From: Halicephalobus mephisto
Lineage: Eukaryota > Nematoda > Chromadorea > Rhabditida > Panagrolaimidae
Reading direction: 5' to 3'
Assembly: GCA_009193035.1 (NCBI GenBank)
Contig: SWDT01000095.1
Coordinates: 186,001 to 250,000 of the forward strand
DNA length: 64,000 bases
In this document: piece by piece, positions 1 to 11,810 of the stretch
How positions within the stretch are numbered: the first letter of the stretch is position 1
Layout of the letters: every line of letters begins with the position of its first letter
Translations under genes and position numbers: made by a program
Notes under the pieces: generated by a model
What the model was told of the DNA's origin: nothing
Seen by the model: only the letters and a program-made list of their open reading frames with translations
Databases searched by the model: none

Positions 1-2215
1 GTTTGATCTAGTTTAAGAAGCTAAACACTATGGTATAGCACCTATCTTAGATCGATATTATACTCTTTATATGCATTATACGAAAAATAGGGCGCAAGCT
101 GCGACCCGCAACTAGATCCCGTTCTAGCGAAACGGCTATGTGGATGAGAAAATGTTAGTAAAGTATAATTTGGAGAGATTTGGGCGGTGGTTGGACCAAT
201 ATACTACATCAAATATGCGATAAATAGCCTAATATATACTGTATTTTTAGAGCGAAATAACCGAAAAAAATAAGGTAAAATATGAGTTGGGAACAGAGCT
301 CTTGATTTCGAACGGATTCGACTCAGAAATCCAGAGTTTCGAAATCGACAGCTCTGACTGGAAGCGGTGGGCGAATGAATGTGAACTACAAATGGTATTT
401 ATATACTACTAACGGAAATTAGAATAAATGAAATTTACATATATGCAAAATTCTTGAAGTTTATTTTTCAAATTTCAATGGTGATTTTGAATTTTTTACA
501 AATATTTATTACAAAATAAATAATTGAAATTGTTCTAGTTGATGAAAGAGGACAGGTTATATTCAGTTACTGTATTTTCAAAGATTAAAAATTAGAAGAA
601 TTGCATTTTTAAGGTTCAGTTTTCGAAATTAAAAAACTATTTAATAATAAAAATCTTCATTCAAAAATACCCTAACATTTTTTTTCAAATTTGACTTTTA
701 ATAAAAACCGATTAAATTTAAACAGATTAATTTTATACAAAAAATGAAATATTTGTATTAAAAATGCGAAAAAATTAATTATATAATTTCAATAAAATTC
801 TTCGGAAAAATTACTTCATTAAATAAATATAGTTATTATTTTCCAAAAATATTTTAAAAATGATTTCGGGAATAATTTTCACATAATAATTATAAATTAT
901 ATATTTCGCGTTTTATAGAAATTAATATTTAAAATTCTAATTGAACTTTTTATTATTTTATCGAATTAGATTTTAAGCACTTCGATCCGGTAATATAATT
1001 TGAATTTGCTCGAAATTTGGAATTGCTACGTGGCAGTTTGATTTCAATAATGAGAATTTAAAAAAAGTATTAGGCCAGGAACTATATTAGAAAAAGACCC
1101 TGAATATCAGGAACCGTAGAATACTGTAGAGTTTGAGGAGATCCTCTGTTGTTTGATGTGAGATATACAGTAATCTTTATGTGTCTTGTCGTTCTATTAA
1201 AGATTATTGAATACTTCTGTTTTCTACTTCAACAACTGGTCTTTTCAAAAATTTAATTCATTTTTTTTAGAAAATTTTTTCTTTATTAGAGTTGATTTTT
1301 TACTTTCTATCAATCATTCATTTCGAAGTAATTTATTTTTTTATTTCATTCACAAAAATTGACAGATTTTAATTTTGTCAATTTCAGATTTCCTGTTTTT
1401 TAAAATTTTTCTTTTTGTCTACCTTACCAGTTTTTCTTTTTTTTGAAAAGCGTCCGATTTCTCTCGCAACGAAAAAAGGCCCGTCGCGTTGCGTTCATTT
1501 TCTCCAAAAGGAAAATTCGGAAAGTCGATAATATTTTTAACGTGAAATTAGACGGATTGGTTTTATTTTACTTTCTTTTAAGTTTTTTATATTTTGATAA
1601 AATTAAACCAAAAAATCGAAGTTTTTGTAATTAAAAAAATTTGTTTTTTGAATTGGAGAATTCTGTATAAGTTTAAAAATTCGTAGATAAATAATTTTTT
1701 ATTTAAAGTTAATTCTGTTTTTGTTAGTTTCAATTTCATCTTAGATAAGTTAATTTCGCAAATTTCGATCCAAAACGGACGTCGCTGGGTTGGCTAGGAC
1801 ATATTTTTACTTTTTTAGGCTTAAAAACGAAATTTTAATTATAATAATCTAAAAAATTTGAAAATAATATTACATAGTTTATTTTTAATATATCCGTTTT
1901 TAATTTTATGAGTTTTATTTACATATTTTCGGAAGTTTTTATATAAATTCTACTTTATATATTTATTTTTTAAATTTTATTATATTTTAAAGTTTCTTAT
2001 ATCAATTTAACCTTTATATGCCTGTTATTTTTAGGATTTTTATATGAATATTACTTCATATTTTTATTATATCTTTAAAAATAACAGGTACATGGAAGTT
2101 AAAAATCATTGAAATTTTTATATGAATTTTATTTCATTTTTATTTGTTATTTATTATTTCACTTTTATCTGATGATTTCGTTTCAGATCTACAATGCCAA
2201 ATCCATCTTATCTCA
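1..2215. other. Non-coding AT-rich region
   Basis: I see no supportable gene here. The DNA is AT-rich with scattered short GC-richer patches (about 85-140 and 290-370). A reverse-orientation copy of a dispersed repeat lies near 1060-1135; it recurs near 8480-8560 and in the globin intron. The patch around 90-110 shares GCAAGCTGCGACCC with the opposite strand near 43750. The open frame at 1443-1634 is Lys/Phe-rich low-complexity sequence and is not taken as a gene. The last part (about 1900-2190) would hold the promoter and leader of the LysM gene. Confidence 0.6.
2181..2186 (+). promoter_or_regulatory. Splice acceptor before the LysM start
   Basis: TTTCAG sits 29 bases before the ATG with no visible coding exon upstream, as expected for a spliced-leader trans-splice site. 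An ATG at 2194 precedes the main start and opens a short overlapping frame ending at 2229, so it could lower translation of the main frame. Confidence 0.4.
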
Positions 2216-2653
2216 ATGGATCACAATGACGAACACACATTTCTGTGTGGTTATCAGAGAATCCGTAGATATGGCTCCACTCAAGATCTCAACTCCCCGT
2301 CCTCAAGCTTCAAGAAACCCTTCCAGTTCATTACCCACAAAGTAGAACCCACAGATACTCTTCAGTCCTTAGAACTGAAATACAATAGCAACATGTATGA
2401 AATCAAGCGGGTAAATCGTCTTTGGTCAAACGACAGTCTCCACTGTAAAACTGTAATCAATATCCCCGTCTATGATGGAGTGGAAAATCATCAACGAGAA
2501 GTTTCGTCTCCAGAAGTCAAAATAGAAAGAAAGAAGAATCTGGAAGTTGTGGAAGAGAAACAAGAGTCTCCGGACGACTTCTTCAGAAGGATAGATTCCA
2601 ACGTGAAAAAAACCCAAAAAGCAGTGAAAAGATTAAGCAAAAGGAATCCTTGA
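2216..2653 (+). CDS. LysM domain protein, LYSMD1/2 type
   Basis: Single-exon gene of 145 aa. A LysM domain spans about residues 40-85, from FITHKVEPTDTLQSLELKYN to TVINIPVYD. Its DTLQ-LALKY-like core and VNRLWSNDSL segment match the animal LYSMD1/LYSMD2 family rather than bacterial wall hydrolases. The C-terminal SPDDFFRRIDSNVKKTQKA also matches the conserved tail of vertebrate LYSMD2 (DFLQRLD...TQAAKKL), which supports orthology. There is no signal peptide or TM segment, so the protein is probably intracellular; the molecular role of this family is poorly known. I chose the ATG at 2216 because a TTTCAG acceptor at 2181-2186 lies just upstream and would suit cis- or trans-splicing. The in-frame TTG at 2144 would add an unlikely hydrophobic stretch. 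Confidence 0.82.
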   Translation: MDHNDEHTFLCGYQRIRRYGSTQDLNSPSSSFKKPFQFITHKVEPTDTLQSLELKYNSNMYEIKRVNRLWSNDSLHCKTVINIPVYDGVENHQREVSSPEVKIERKKNLEVVEEKQESPDDFFRRIDSNVKKTQKAVKRLSKRNP

Positions 2654-2704
2654 TATCAGTGTCTTTCAACCGGATTTTTATTCTTCACCTTCACCAAGAT
2701 CTAT

Positions 2705-2977
2705 AAAACGGTCGACATCAAAGTCAAATCCGCAGTTTGCCCGCAACGTCTAGACAAATCAGTCGAATTTTTACATTATGTTCATAAATATTTCGAAATC
2801 CAAATTAAATCCGCAGTTTGCCCGCAACGTTCTCTCAAATTGGTCAAATTCTTACATTGACATTTGTAAGCATTACGAAATCGAAATTAAACCCGCAGTT
2901 TGCCCGCAACATTGAGACAAAGTGACCTATTTAATTGTTGTGAGAAAATTAAATTTGACTTTGATGTCGACCGTTTT
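2705..2977. mobile_element. MITE-like element with 25-bp TIRs
   Basis: The first 25 bases (starting AAAACGGTCGACATC) recur as an exact inverted copy at 2953-2977. Between them are three ~81-bp units, each containing GCAGTTTGCCCGCAAC (near 2732, 2813 and 2895). There is no coding capacity. A diverged relative of the right end lies near 49750-49800, downstream of the globin gene. The size and structure fit a non-autonomous DNA transposon. Confidence 0.6.
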
Positions 2978-3603
2978 GCAGACCTCAATATCGTTTTTCT
3001 GAAACAAAGTTATATTTTCACATTGAATATGTTTCCAACAGTGAACAATTCCAATTTCGGAATATTGCATTTCCTAAATTTGTGTATAAAACGGATTATA
3101 AAACGATTTAAAATTTTCACAAAAATCAAAAATTTAAAAAAATTTATAAAATTACAAAATAAATTTTAAAAAATTTCACGTGGAGATTTTTTTGTAAAAA
3201 AACTTTAATCAAATATAAATTTAAAAAAATTCGAAAACTATTGAAATTATTTTTTTGAAGAACTTTGATAAAAATTATTTTTTACGAACAAATTAAAATT
3301 TAATTTCAGAAAATTTTCAAAAAATTAAAAAGTTCAATTTCCAAATTTCTTACCTTTAATACTGAAATTTAATTTGCTCGATTTAATTATTTTTTAGCAA
3401 ATTTCTATTTTTCCATCTTTGAGAAATTTCGAAATCTTCCACACCTACAGTATCCCCATTAACCCAAGTACTACCACCAATGTACTCGAAAAACAGAAAA
3501 GTACAATTTTTATTACGTTTTAGACATAATTTTGCACAGAGGACAAAAGCTCCTACGGTATTATTTGGTTCACCGAGTAACCCGCTTTGAGAAAGCTTGA
3601 AAG
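2978..3603. other. Intergenic, AT-rich
   Basis: No gene was recognised. The stretch includes the 3' flank of the RYK gene on the minus strand. Open frames here are low-complexity Lys/Ile/Phe tracts. Confidence 0.5.
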
Positions 3604-6600
3604 TCAAATGTATTTCTTCAATTGAGTGTTGAAGTCTTCCAGCAGCTTCAGAAGCTGTCCCGTAGTTGGTCTCTTGAGAGCTTCTCTGCTCCAGCAACAG
3701 TACATTGCTCCGTATCTGGAATACTCCGCTCAATTACTGTAATTACGACACCAAACTTACAATTCATCTGGACAGTTGTAAGGTTGTCCGAGTCTGACTC
3801 CCTGTTCAAGTTCTGTTTGGACTTCTTCCGGCTCGATTTCAAAGTAGGGTTGTTGAGCACATGTGAAAAGTTCCCACATGGTTACTCCGAAGGACCACTG
3901 GAAGATTGTGATCAAAATTTCGATAAAAATATAACTTGAAAATCCAACTTACCACATCTGAAGCGGAATTGTGAACTTTGCTTTTGATGGTTTCTGGAGA
4001 GAGCCACTTGATCGGTCTGTTCTCATTGTCTCCAAGACAGTGATAATCGTTAGGGAAGAGATCTTTGGATAAAGCGTTGTCGCAGAGCTGGACATATAGT
4101 CTGTCGTTGGAGAGCTTTGGAGCGATCTCAGACACGAGGCAGTTCCTGAATTGACACATAAAAATCACCAAAAACCATAAATCCTAACCTCGTGGCAACA
4201 TCCTTGTGAATGATTCCATATTTGTGTAAGTGCTGAATAGCTTTCAGAATCTGAATCGCCATGGAGAGGAGTTCATGGGTCCTCAAAGTATGCGAGGGAC
4301 CTAGAAAGGAGTTTATTATTTCCGTTCTACCTAAAGATAAACCAACCTTGACTGGAAGCTCTGCTTGCACTGGAAGGTCCATCCGAGGACGATCTACACT
4401 GGATCAAGAACTTTTTCAAGTTTCCAAAGCCTTGATGACGATAGGTAATCAGCGGGAAATCCGTGATAGTGTCTGGATTACTAAAATTGCCATAGGTAGC
4501 AGCTCCAGTGACCTGAAAGAAGATTAACCAGGTGAATTCATTAAAGATTATGCATAATAAAAAAGAAATCCGCTTTCGACGGGGCGCTTCGGGTGTTGTA
4601 ATTTTTTAAATTTTTATTATTTTATACACAAAATTAATCCTCAAGAGTATATAGGGGATTTTATGCCCGACATACTTTGATTCAGAAAGTTTTAGATGTA
4701 TTCAGGTGAAATAGAGTTCGGAAATGATTACGAAATCAGAAAAATCACGAAATAATCATTGCACAAAACCAAAATTTTCAGTTACTTTTTAGAAATTTGC
4801 ATCGATGTAATTTCATAAAAATGCGGATTTTGCACTTTCAGAATACGATAACTCTAGTAAAAATTGGAAATTATTATGGAACCAAAACTAACCTGAGCGA
4901 GATTAGGATGAGCCGGGACGTTGTGGAAGACTAAAGCATCCTTGATAAACTGCTGGAAATGAGCTTTATCTGCTGTAGGTTTCAAAGTTTTGCAAACGAC
5001 AGCAATGTCTTCAGAAGCTCCGTCCTCTTCGTCGTCGATATCGCCACAGATTCCCAGTCTGTTCTGACGCCAGATTGCCCATTTTACTTCTCCAAAAGTT
5101 CCTAAAAGTAAATAAAGTTAAACTAAATTAAACTGATATATCAAACCTTCTAATTCACATCCAGGAATGACTTGGAAGAGATTCCTGTCAGCACTGAGCT
5201 CGATCAGGGCGTTGTTGATGTCGAGGTGGTTCTGGGTCCTCTCGAAGATAATCGGAGGAGCTTTAGTCGGGAGATTGGCAGTGAAAATTGGCAATTTGTT
5301 CGGAAGGAACTTGGATGGGTTAGGGGTTGAAGTCACAGGTTGGATAAATGGACGAGTTGGAGAATCGAAAATCGAAACTTCTTTCGTCAAGCTGAAAAGA
5401 ACAGTTCACTCGGTTCTCGCAACGATTGTCCTGAGTAAAGAGAGCTCTACGATTAGTTTTTCTTTGTTTATTCGTTTTTTCCTAAGAAAAATTTACTTTT
5501 TCCGTCTTCTATTTTACCTATTTTATCGGTTTTTTGCATAAACAAATATATTTTTCAATTTTTTTCAAAATCTTGGTTATTTTTTAAAATTTTCTAATTT
5601 TTTTCTAAAAGAATTTTATTTTTCATTCTTATCTCTTTTTTAATATCTTTGAATTTTTTGAAGAATTTGAGATTTTTCTCAGTTAATTTCGTCGTAAAAT
5701 CTTGATGAATTGTTATGAATGAAATTTTCCTCAGTTTAACCCACATGTGATTTACTTTTTAAGACTTACGGAGTAGATCTCTTGTTTGATCCAGTCTCTT
5801 CCAATATGGCGTCGGCACTGGTAGATTTTCGGTTTTTCTTGTTTCTGGTTCTCAAACAGGCGCAAAGAACGATTATCAGCAGACATAGGACGGTTATGCA
5901 AATCCCGATTCCAATATAGATCGAATGTTCTGAAGCCAGAAGTTGGAATTCTTCCTCTTCAGCGACGGCGACGGATCCAGGATCATCGATAACTGAAAAT
6001 GGAGAGTATTCGATGAAGGCCTTGGGTCTTCGGATCCTTCGGGGTTTGGTTTTAGTACTTCCGAAAAAATACACCTGCATTCGGCTGTGACTTTTGACCA
6101 AAGTGAAACAAGTTTGTTCAAGTTTTGGATTAAGGCCCAGTGAAGTGGAAATGGAACAATAGTCCAGATTTTTGCAAAAATTAAAACAATAGAATAAATG
6201 AAACCAGAGGTCATACGGTAGTTGGTAACAAAAAGGCACATTTTTAGTTTTGTAAAGGTATTTAAAAATCGGAATTAAGACCAAATTTTTAAAATTTAAA
6301 ACCATTTGATTTTTCGGTACTGCTTTTCAGTTTTTTTGAATCCAAAAATAAAAATATTAAATAATCGACTTTTTAAAGATGGATATCCTTAAATAACTCC
6401 CTCAAAGTAAATCTCTCTAAAGTTCCAAAACTCCAAAAAGAGCATCTTTGTACTTTTAAAACTTTAAAGATTTCAAAAATTCTTTCGTAAATATATCCAT
6501 TTTTAAAGAATTAATTATTTAATATTTTTAAAATTTAAAGTTTAATATCATTGATCCAAATAATTACGTATTTGCTTATGACAGACTTCAGTTTTTAAAA

Positions 6601-9074
6601 ATTGTTAATTGTAAAAGTTCCAGAACCTACCGTCTAGAATTCTCCTGCCGTCTCTCCCGGCACAGAGTTTTTCTTGTTTTAAAGTAAAAGCAGTAGTGTC
6701 GTCTTCTGAAGGCCAGGAAATATTGAAATAAAGAGTGACTAGGAATTTATCGGATCTGCTTCCGACACATCTGTATTCCACAACGAAACCTGTAAAATTT
6801 TCAAAAATAACGATTTTTAAATAAATGAATATGAACAGTATGTGTTACGGTAGATATAAAGATTGAAATTTTTTGAATCTTTGGTTTTTGAGCAATTTTT
6901 ATTTGAATTTTAAATTCTGTGATTCTGATGGATATCGACTTACTTTCGGTCTCCGTCGGGATAACCCCTTGAGACGGCAGATTAACTACAGGAAGAACGT
7001 CAAACTTGTCAGCAACGGCGTTGATGGCGTATTTGACGGGTTTCTCGAGGTCAGAGGTGTTCCACGAAAAAATCAAATGACTGATGTTGGTCCCTACTCT
7101 GTAAGGAAACTTGGTGGAATAGGCGTTTACTACACCGTTTTCTACGTAATGCATTTCTGCCGTGATTCCTGAAATTGAGTTTTAAAAAGGAATTTAATAA
7201 ATTCAACTGCATCCACGAGAGTAATTTTATTTATTTTTTAAGTTATATTAAATCAAAGGTCCAGAAAAAGAAGTTAAAAATCTGTAATTCGATTTTTTCC
7301 AAACGGTTTTGTGAAGTCAGATAAGTCAAAAAATTTCGAATTTAAATTTTTGCACTTTTATTTGCAAAATTAAACTGATTTAAAATTTAATTTTTAATGT
7401 ATTTTTTTATTTTTAAAATTTTTAAAATTTTTTAAAATTTTTAATTTTTAAAATTTTTTAATTTTTTTAATTTTTTAGTTTTTTAATTTTTTTTAAAATA
7501 ATTTATTTTTGTTTATTTTCAATTAATGACCTTTTGAGAGAACTTCAAAAAAGGAATCCTTGGCAATTCGAAAATCAATTAATTTTTTTAATTACAATTT
7601 TTTGAAAATGTTTGTTTCGATCGGCAACAATTGTTATTTTTAAAAAATCGAATTTTGTAATTTAGTTTTTTCAAGTTATTTATGACGAATTATAGCATTG
7701 TAAAAATAAGAATAAAAATAATTTCAAAATTGTACTAAAAATACCGAAATCAATATTCGTGTCAGGACCAAAGTTGAAAATCAGGGTTCGGGGTTGAAAT
7801 TCAGACTTTTCGCGTTAGGACAATTTTTATGTATTTTTCTATTTCAAAAATTTGTTTCATCTAAATTAATAGCTGAAAAATTAACTAGATTTTTCTAATT
7901 CAAACTTGATTCATAAGTTGCGGTTTAATACGGAAAATCCAAATTTCGACCTCGAACCCTGAGTCCCGACTTTGATAAAATGAAACACAACAGTCAGAAT
8001 TCAAAGTTAGAAATCAAGGTTCGAGGTCGGAATTTAGACTTTTCGCGTTAGGACAATTTTTATGTATTTTTCTATTTCAAAAAATTACTGTCTTAAGTAA
8101 ATTCATAATTAGAACCTGACATCCGGATATTCCGAATCCACAGTGGTTTAAAAGTCATGTTTTAACATAAAAGCTCAAGGTTCGACCTCGAAACCTGAGT
8201 TCCAACTTTCACAAATACGATACTTCATATTTTCAAAGCCGGAACTCAGAGCTTGAAGTCGAATTTTGGGGTTTTCCCGTTATGATAACTTTTATAAATT
8301 TTTTTCTTCAAAAACTTGTCATATGTCGTTGTTGGTCTGTACTTTTGTTTAAGTAAAGATTTGTAGTATTTCCTTATTTCTAAATCTCAACAGAAACATT
8401 TATGAATCAGGTTTGGATTCAGAATATCCAAGTATCAGGCTCTAACTGTCAATTTACAGAGCACAGAGAACAACTAAAAGTCACTCCTGTCTTACAGTAT
8501 TCCAGGGTCCCTGATATTCAGGATATCCCTTTAGGTCTTTTTTTCTATTGTATTTTCTATCTCAAAAGTTTCTTAACACGAAAGTCCAAAATTCGACCGC
8601 CAACTTTCACAAATTCGGAACACTGGTTTTTGCCCTTATTGTTTTTCATGCAACTAGTGCCTTGTTTTGGTCTTAATGGCTGACAAGATCTCCAAAAGAT
8701 CTCCACAAGATGAGCCAAAGCAAACACGCAAGAGAATAAGCACCCATTATTTGCTTTCTGGGTCCATTAATTGGCAAACATGGTCGTTTTGAAAACCATG
8801 GATATTGAGCACCTGCTTTTTGGTCTTAATTAATTTGTGTATTTTTAATTTTATAAAAAATTTAAAAATCAAAATTTGAATTTTTCGATTTTTTTAAGTT
8901 CGAAAATCGACATCTCTAGTCATCATCGAAAAATATTGATTTTAGAAAAATTGAAAATTAAAATATTAACAACTAACCCAAAGTCCGGTTCATTTCGGAT
9001 TTAGTGATGAACAAGTTTATCTTCCCGAAGGACAGATGGAGTATCTGGAGAAACAACAAAGCTATCCGCAACAT
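3604..9074 (-). CDS. lin-18: RYK family Wnt receptor, LIN-18 ortholog
   Basis: Eleven exons (9074-8978, 7168-6944, 6789-6631, 5992-5770, 5391-5147, 5101-4893, 4512-4347, 4300-4189, 4145-3953, 3897-3761, 3715-3604) join in frame to 625 aa. Exon 1 encodes a signal peptide (MLRIALLFLQILHLSFG) and the start of the WIF domain. Exons 2-3 complete the WIF domain (EMHYVENGVVNAYS, FVVEYRCVGS). Exon 4 carries a TM helix (SIYIGIGICITVLCLLIIVL) followed by a basic stop-transfer. Exons 5-11 encode a kinase-like domain with glycine loop EGTFGEV, a VCKTLK lysine, catalytic loop IIHKDVATRNC, DNA in place of DFG, and FPNDYHCLGDNENRPIKW, a RYK hallmark. The family binds Wnts through WIF; in C. elegans LIN-18 patterns vulval cell polarity, and its kinase domain is thought to be catalytically weak or dead. 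Intron 1 (1.8 kb) is full of repeats. Confidence 0.93.
7740..8340. repeat. Dispersed repeat in RYK intron 1
   Basis: At least three diverged copies of a ~240-bp unit lie near 7765-7990, 8005-8210 and 8215-8330. Each carries a ...GGTTCGAGGTCGGAATTT... segment, a TTTTCGCGTTAGGAC segment and a TATTTTTCTATTTC segment. Related units occur downstream near 55900-56560. Confidence 0.6.
8440..8570 (+). repeat. Dispersed repeat copy (ACAGTATTCCA family)
   Basis: This contains CTTACAGTATTCCAGG, a CCTGATATTCAGG palindrome and a TTAGGTCTTTTTTTCT tail. The same order of motifs recurs near 45895-45975, 46165-46250 and 46375-46450, and in reverse near 1060-1135. Confidence 0.6.
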
Positions 9075-9154
9075 CGTCGAAAATAAAGTTCACATTCGAA
9101 AATTTTTCTAAAATAATTTTATATAAAAAAATAAAAAATCACGAATAAAAATTC

Positions 9155-9425
9155 GAAAGATACTGTAGTTTGTAAAAAAAATAAAAAATCACGAAAAAAT
9201 TCAATTTTCAAAGATACTGTAGTTCGTAAAAATTTTTAGAGAGATACTGTAGTTTGTAAAAAAAATAAAAAATCACAAATAAAAATTCGAAAGATACCGT
9301 AATTTGTAAAAAAAAATAAAAAATCACGAAAAAATTCAATTTTCAAAGATACTGTAGTTCGTAAAAATTTTTAGAAAGATACTGTAATTTGTAAAAAAAA
9401 ATAAAAATCACGAAAAAATTTAATT
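9155..9425. repeat. Minisatellite just upstream of RYK
   Basis: About five alternating units carry AAAGATACTGTAGTTTGTAA followed by an A-rich run and AAAAATCACGAAAAAATTC. The array starts less than 100 bases upstream of the RYK start codon, within its likely promoter or leader. Confidence 0.6.
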
Positions 9426-9754
9426 TTGTTCAAAATAATGGAAATAACTAAACAGACATCTTGCAATTATACGGTACAATAAAAATTCTAAAATTTCTCA
9501 GAAATTTAAATATTATTTTTAATTAGTATAAATTATTTTTTAAACAAAAAAATTTAAATTTCTTCACAACTTAAAAACTAGTTATTTAAAATTTTACTTT
9601 TAATCAATTAAATCTGTTTTTTGTTTACTAAGTTACATTCCAATTTCAAAAGTATTCTACTTTGACTCTACAGTAAGGCCGATAAATAACAAAAATATCA
9701 AAAAAAAGTATTCCATTAACTTTCAATTTCGAAATAAAACAGATTCTTGATCCG

Positions 9755-9850
9755 AAAAAATCTAAAAAAATAAAAAATTCAAAAATAAGAAAAATAAAAA
9801 ATTCAAAAATAAGAAAAATAAGAAAAATAAAAAATTCAAAATTTAAAATT
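9755..9850. repeat. Short AT-rich tandem repeat
   Basis: Repeated AATAAAAAATTCAAAAATAAG-type units, about 20-22 bp each. Confidence 0.5.
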
Positions 9851-10939
9851 TAAATAAAAAGTTTTAAAAAATTCTACATACCGTAATATAGATTAATAAT
9901 AAATAAAAATTTCAAAAATCTAGAAAATATTAAATTTAAAAAATAAAAACTAAAAATCAAAAAATTCTAAAAAAATAAAATCAAAAAAGTATTTTTACGT
10001 TGATTAATAAATTTAAAAAATAATTTATTGTAAAAATTTACTTTTAAAATTAAAATTATTTAAAAATGAAAAATAAATTTAAAATAATTCCAAAATTGTT
10101 TTTTAAAAACAACGAAAAGTGAAAAAAGATGGTTTCAATTTTATTCAAGAGCAACAAAGGATAAAGAATAAAAAATAAAGGATCAATGGATTTCTTGGAG
10201 AGGCCAAGCGCGGATATCTCGAGCTCTTTTGCATCTCAATGGATTGGATCAAGGTTGTCCGAAAATTATTCAAGATTTTAGCTAATCCAAAAATTAAATT
10301 TTTTTTAATTTAAAAATTAAAAATTCCGAATTTTTTAAATTTAAAAATTAAAAACTTCGAATTTTTTTTTTAAAATTAAAAATTCCGAATTTTTTTAAAT
10401 TGAAAGTTTTTAAAGTTTTAAAATTAATTTTCTTTTAAATTGAAAAAGTTTTAAATTTTTTTAAATTTTGAAATTTCGAATTTTTTTAAATTTTAAAATT
10501 AATTTTAAATTTAAAATAGTAAGCTTCGAAATTTGAAGATTAGGTACTTGAATAAGAAATTCAGCTACTCTACAAGTGTCTTTGAATAGGAAGAAATCAA
10601 ATTTGCCGACGGCGGAAAGGGCAGCAATCGGAAGTTGCGCAAAATTGGATTCAAATTTGTCGGAAACCAGAAGCGGCAAAGATGAATGAAGAAAGATAAA
10701 GTTCAATTTTAATTAAAGTAAATTCTACAACAAAGCCCCTTGAATGAAAAACAAACATTTGAGCAACTTGATTGATTGCAAAGATGGACTAAGTTAGATT
10801 TGCAGTTTTGGAGAGGACAAATACCTCGATCAAGTTCGACTGACCTCGAGTGGACTTCGAGGGAAGGCACAACAGCATGGACGGAATAACTGCTGTCTCC
10901 TGAGGTCGGTTTTTACACAAATCACGCTACTGCAAAAAA

Positions 10940-11810
10940 GAAACATGTGCGAAATTTCGAAAAAAATCTCTCAACACGAATTTTTACAATTTTCCAGTTG
11001 AGACCAAAAATTGCAAAAATTAACATTTATAAGTTTCTGTAAAATTCTAAAAATATTTAATAAGTTTCAAATATTACGAAAAAGTAAACTCAAAAATTTG
11101 TAAAAATTCGTTGTGAGACAAATTTTTACAATTTTCCGTATAAGACCCAAAATTGCAAAAATTAACATTTATATATTCCTGTGAAATTCTAAAAATATTT
11201 AATAAGTTTCAAATAATACAAAAAAGTAAACTTAAAAATTTTAAAAACTTGTCTCACAACGAATTTTTATAATTTTCCAGTTGAGACCAAAAATTGCAAA
11301 AATTAACATTTATATATTCCTATGAAATTCTAAAAATATTTAATAAGTTTCAAGTATTACGAACAATTTAAATTTTAAATTTTAAAAACTTGTCTCACAA
11401 CGAATTTTTACAATTTATATATAAAATCGAAAATTATAAAATTTAGTTTTTGTGATTTTATAATATTCCAAAATATCCATCAGATTCTGAATCTCATTAT
11501 TGCAAAAAATAGAAATATTTACTGCAAATTTCGAAAAAATATCTCACCACGAATCTCTAGATTTTTTCAGATAAGATCGAAAAACACAAAACTTGAAGTT
11601 GCCTGATTCTGTAAGGTTCCAAAACATCCATCAGATTACGAATCTCATTTTTACAAAAAAACATAATTTTTTACTGTAAAATTTCGGAAATTGTCTCACA
11701 ACGAAGTTTTGGAATTTTCCGAACAAGACCGAAAAAAATTTACATTCGCGTTGTTTTATAAAATTCCAAAAGCATACGGTAGATCCCGAAAAACATAAGT
11801 AAGGCACTTG
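10940..11810. repeat. ~142-bp tandem repeat, about six units
   Basis: The segment GAGACCAAAAATTGCAAAAA (with variants) recurs near 10999, 11142, 11283, 11423, 11571 and 11727. Each unit also carries CTCACAACGAATTTTTAC and AATATTTAATAAGTTTCA. The first three units are most alike and the rest progressively diverged. Confidence 0.65.

Noticed and set aside
8402..8683. 93-aa frame in RYK intron 1
   Set aside because: It overlaps a dispersed repeat whose other copies carry stops in that frame.
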